Origin: Pseudomonas sp. JM0905a
GTDB taxonomy: Bacteria; Pseudomonadota; Gammaproteobacteria; Pseudomonadales; Pseudomonadaceae
Assembly: GCF_014700075.1 (NCBI RefSeq)
Contig: NZ_JACXBU010000001.1
Coordinates: forward strand, 744,001 to 808,000
DNA length: 64,000 nt
Direction of reading: 5' to 3'
The stretch's first letter is position 1; each line of letters opens with the position of its first letter. This document shows positions 61,682-64,000 of the stretch, one piece after another. The notes under the pieces are model-generated. The model saw only the letters and a program-made list of their open reading frames with translations. It was not told where the DNA came from and did no database searches. The translations under genes were made by a program, and so were the position numbers.

Positions 61682-63494
61682 GCAGGGCTGCTCCTTGTTG
61701 TTGTGCCAGGGCCGGCAGGGCGTCGACATCGAGGATCAGGGCGACGCTGCCGTCACCCATGATGGTGGCGCCGGCGATGCCATCGACCCGGCGGAAGTTC
61801 TGTTCCAGGCTCTTGATCACCACTTGCTGTTGCCCTACCAGGTCGTCCACCAGCAGGGCGAAGTGCCGCCCGTCGGCTTCGAGGATGACCACGATGGACT
61901 GCTCGGCCGGCAGCGGTGGGGCGATTTCCCCCAGCAGGTCGTGCAGCGAGAGCAGCGGCAGGTACTCGCCGCGCACGCGGATCACCGCGCCTTCCTCGCC
62001 GGCCAGGCCACGGATATCGTCGGCCTTGGGTTGAAGCGATTCGACGATGTAGGTCAGCGGAATCACGTAGTGGGTGCGCGCCACGGCGACGATCAGGCCA
62101 TCGAGGATGGCCAGGGTCAGCGGCAGGCGGATGCTGATGCGGGTGCCGAGGCCCGCGGCCGAGTCGATGTCGATGCGCCCGCCCATGGCCTGGATGTTGC
62201 GCTTGACCACGTCCATGCCGACGCCGCGCCCGGAGAGGTCGGTGACCACTTCGGCGGTGGAGAAGCCGGGCATGAAGATCAGTTGCCAGACTTCGGCATC
62301 GCTCATGCTGTCGTGCACGGCGAGGTTCTTCTCGCGGGCCTTGGCCAGGATGCGCTCGCGGTTCAGGCCACGGCCGTCATCGCTGATCTCCACGACTATG
62401 CTGCCGCCCTGGTGGAAGGCGCCCAGGCGTACGGTGCCGGTGGCCGGTTTGCCGGCGGCCAGGCGCGTTTCGGGCTGTTCGATACCATGGTCGATGCTGT
62501 TGCGAACGATGTGGGTGAGCGGGTCGCTCAAACGCTCGATCACGCCCTTGTCCAACTCGGTCTGCTCGCCCTGCAGCACCAGTTCCACCTGCTTGCCGAG
62601 GCGCGCCGAGGTGTCGCGCACCAGGCGCGGGAAGCGGCTGAAGATGAAGCTGATGGGCAACATGCGGATCGACATCACCGATTCCTGCAGGTCGCGGGTG
62701 TTGTGTTCCAGCTGCGCCAGGGCCTGGTGGATGCGCTCGTGGACGCTCGGATCCAGCGCGTTGCCGAGTTGGCCGAGCATGGCCTGGGTGATGACCAGCT
62801 CGCCCACCAGATTGATCAGGCTGTCGATCTTCTCGACGCTGACGCGGATGGAGCTGGTTTCCGCTTCGGCACTGGCCGGCTTGCTGGCGACCGGTGCTGG
62901 TGCGGGTACCGGTTTGGGTGGCTCGGCGGCCACCGGGGCGGGGGCGCCGGGGGCTTCATCGAAGAAGCCGAAGGCGGCCGATTCAGCGTGGGTGGGTATG
63001 CCGGGGGCATCGTCGAAGAAGCCGAAGTCTTCATCAGCGGCCGCCTCCGGCGAGCCCGGCGCTTCATCGAAGAAACCGAAGCCCGCATCTGCCTCCACCG
63101 CTGGCGTGGTGTTCAGTAGCTCGCGCAGGCGGGCGACGGTCGCTTCCACCGGCACGCTCGGGTCTGGCGCCTGCTGGCGGTGGGCGTCCAGCAGTCGCAT
63201 CAGCACGTCACGGGCTTGCAGGAAGAGGTCGACCATTTCTGCACGCAGGGCCATCTGGCCGCTGCGGATGCGGTCGAGCAGGGTTTCCAGTTCGTGGGTC
63301 ACGGCGGTCAGGTCATCGAAGCCGAACATGCCGGCCGAGCCCTTGATGGAGTGAGCGGCGCGGAAGATGCCGTTGAGTTCTTCCGCGTCAGGCTGCTGTA
63401 GGTCGAGACCGAGCAGCAGCAGTTCGAGGTTGGCCAGGTGTTCCTCGGTTTCCTCGAAGAACACCTGGAGAAACTGATTCATCCCGTCGCTCAT
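61668..63494 (-). CDS. cheA: chemotaxis histidine kinase
   Basis: The 608-residue kinase has an N-terminal HPt domain with His48 in [16 protein letters not shown], a linker of about 75 residues, a dimerisation helix pair (from about 217), an ATPase with [21 protein letters not shown] and GRGVGMDVV, and a C-terminal CheW-like domain. A normal P2 domain is missing. The linker instead repeats FGFF(D)(D/E)APG three times at residues 139, 157 and 175. CheA phosphorylates CheY and CheB of this operon. Confidence 0.95.
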   Translation of the reverse strand: MSDGMNQFLQVFFEETEEHLANLELLLLGLDLQQPDAEELNGIFRAAHSIKGSAGMFGFDDLTAVTHELETLLDRIRSGQMALRAEMVDLFLQARDVLMRLLDAHRQQAPDPSVPVEATVARLRELLNTTPAVEADAGFGFFDEAPGSPEAAADEDFGFFDDAPGIPTHAESAAFGFFDEAPGAPAPVAAEPPKPVPAPAPVASKPASAEAETSSIRVSVEKIDSLINLVGELVITQAMLGQLGNALDPSVHERIHQALAQLEHNTRDLQESVMSIRMLPISFIFSRFPRLVRDTSARLGKQVELVLQGEQTELDKGVIERLSDPLTHIVRNSIDHGIEQPETRLAAGKPATGTVRLGAFHQGGSIVVEISDDGRGLNRERILAKAREKNLAVHDSMSDAEVWQLIFMPGFSTAEVVTDLSGRGVGMDVVKRNIQAMGGRIDIDSAAGLGTRISIRLPLTLAILDGLIVAVARTHYVIPLTYIVESLQPKADDIRGLAGEEGAVIRVRGEYLPLLSLHDLLGEIAPPLPAEQSIVVILEADGRHFALLVDDLVGQQQVVIKSLEQNFRRVDGIAGATIMGDGSVALILDVDALPALAQQQGAALHELP

Positions 63495-63515
63495 GGGAAA
63501 CGCCTTGTGCTGGAG

Positions 63516-63881
63516 TCAGGGGAGGACCTTGCGGGTGACTTCCAGCAGTTTTGGCGGATCGAAGGGCTTGACCAGCCAGCCGGTGGCGCCGGCCGACTTG
63601 CCCTGCTGTTTCATGGCGTCGCTGGACTCGGTGGTCAGCATGAGGATGGGGGTGGCGCGGTAGCCGGGCAGGCCACGCAGGCTTCGGATCAGGCTAAGGC
63701 CGTCCATGTTGGGCATGTTCTGGTCGGTGAACACCAGGTTGTAGGCCTTGCTCTGTGCCTTGCCGAGGCCGTCCTTGCCGTCGACCGCCTCGTCCACGAC
63801 GTAGCCGGCGGCCTTCAGGGTGAAGCTCAGCATCTGTCTTATGGATGCCGAATCGTCGACTATCAGGATCTGCTTGCTCAT
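63516..63881 (-). CDS. cheY: chemotaxis response regulator
   Basis: The 121-residue single receiver domain has ILIVDDSASIRQML, the phosphorylated Asp in FTDQNMPNMDG, TTESSD and the Lys in WLVKPFDPPKLL. It is the first gene of the operon cheY-cheA-cheW-receptor-cheR-cheD-cheB, the order I recall for the P. aeruginosa Che2 (F7) cluster. A GGGAGAG ribosome site precedes the ATG. The flagellar CheY is usually elsewhere, so the output here may not be the flagellar motor. Confidence 0.94.
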   Translation of the reverse strand: MSKQILIVDDSASIRQMLSFTLKAAGYVVDEAVDGKDGLGKAQSKAYNLVFTDQNMPNMDGLSLIRSLRGLPGYRATPILMLTTESSDAMKQQGKSAGATGWLVKPFDPPKLLEVTRKVLP

Positions 63882-63981
63882 CAGTGCCGCTCTCCCTTGC
63901 CGTTCCTTTTTCTAGTTGGACGCTTCTTGCAACACACTTCCTCGTTAAGCGGCTGGCCAGTGGCCATGGTTAGGTGTAGTT

Positions 63982-64000
63982 GGACGCCCGGGGAGCGTCC
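63982..64000. terminator. hairpin at the right window edge
   Basis: GGACGCCCGGGGAGCGTCC is an inverted repeat with six-base arms at the very end of the window, about 100 bases upstream of cheY. It may be a terminator of a gene beyond the edge or part of the Che promoter region. Confidence 0.4.

Noticed and set aside
1-64000. Integrase, transposase or phage structural genes that would explain the accessory segment
   Set aside because: None was found in any frame; only the BRO-N gene and its leader have phage character.

Overview
The window is high-GC gammaproteobacterial chromosome and most likely comes from a Pseudomonas or close relative. This is inferred from gene content: an N-acetylglutaminylglutamine-type amidotransferase, polyphosphate:AMP phosphotransferase, a fumC/DUF2059/bolA/trhO/dsbA-like/ABC block in the order I remember from P. 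aeruginosa, a Che2-type chemotaxis operon, and abundant Pseudomonas-style short palindromic repeats (core GGGGCGAATTCATTCGCC). Coding density is high and no rRNA or tRNA gene was seen. No database or program was available, so family assignments rest on reading motifs and on memory of reference proteins.

Layout. 1-24.8 kb is housekeeping: a partial amidotransferase, a TauE-like exporter, mnmC, pap, a thiolase, an EamA transporter, a quinone-reductase-like flavoprotein with fumC, the bolA-trhO-DsbA-ABC run, a methyltransferase, a LuxR regulator, maiA with an aromatic-type amino acid permease, a chemoreceptor and a YdjM-like membrane protein. 25.1-37.4 kb and 45.9-56.4 kb are two halves of a steroid-catabolism cluster. 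37.5-45.7 kb between them is an accessory segment: a 13-residue-repeat secreted protein, an exported alpha/beta hydrolase, a phage-derived BRO-N module under a C4-like antisense RNA, hchA with a LuxR regulator, an NCS1 permease and a broken LysR gene. 56.6-63.9 kb is a complete chemotaxis operon (cheY-cheA-cheW-soluble receptor-cheR-cheD-cheB).

How the steroid genes fit together. KSI (delta5-isomerase) and Kst4D (delta4-(5alpha)-dehydrogenase) adjust the A-ring. HsaC cleaves the aromatised A-ring, HsaD hydrolyses the product, and HsaE, HsaF and HsaG take the C5 dienoate fragment to pyruvate and an acyl-CoA. IpdA, IpdB, IpdC, EchA20, IpdF, two paired acyl-CoA dehydrogenases, thiolases, short-chain dehydrogenases and a MaoC hydratase degrade the remaining C and D rings as CoA thioesters (the HIP route known from Mycobacterium, Rhodococcus and Comamonas). 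Genes for 9alpha-hydroxylase, delta1-dehydrogenase, HsaAB and HIP-CoA ligase are not here and must lie elsewhere if the pathway is complete.

The most interesting signal is a recurring promoter motif, CTAGTCC-N3-CGGACGATG. It lies upstream of hsaC, of the second fadE operon, and as an exactly symmetric divergent pair between the SDR gene and hsaD (each copy 56 bases from its ATG). A weaker copy precedes kst4D. This looks like the operator of a steroid regulon. The LuxR-type regulator gene inside the cluster has lost its DNA-binding domain, so a different protein presumably reads the motif.
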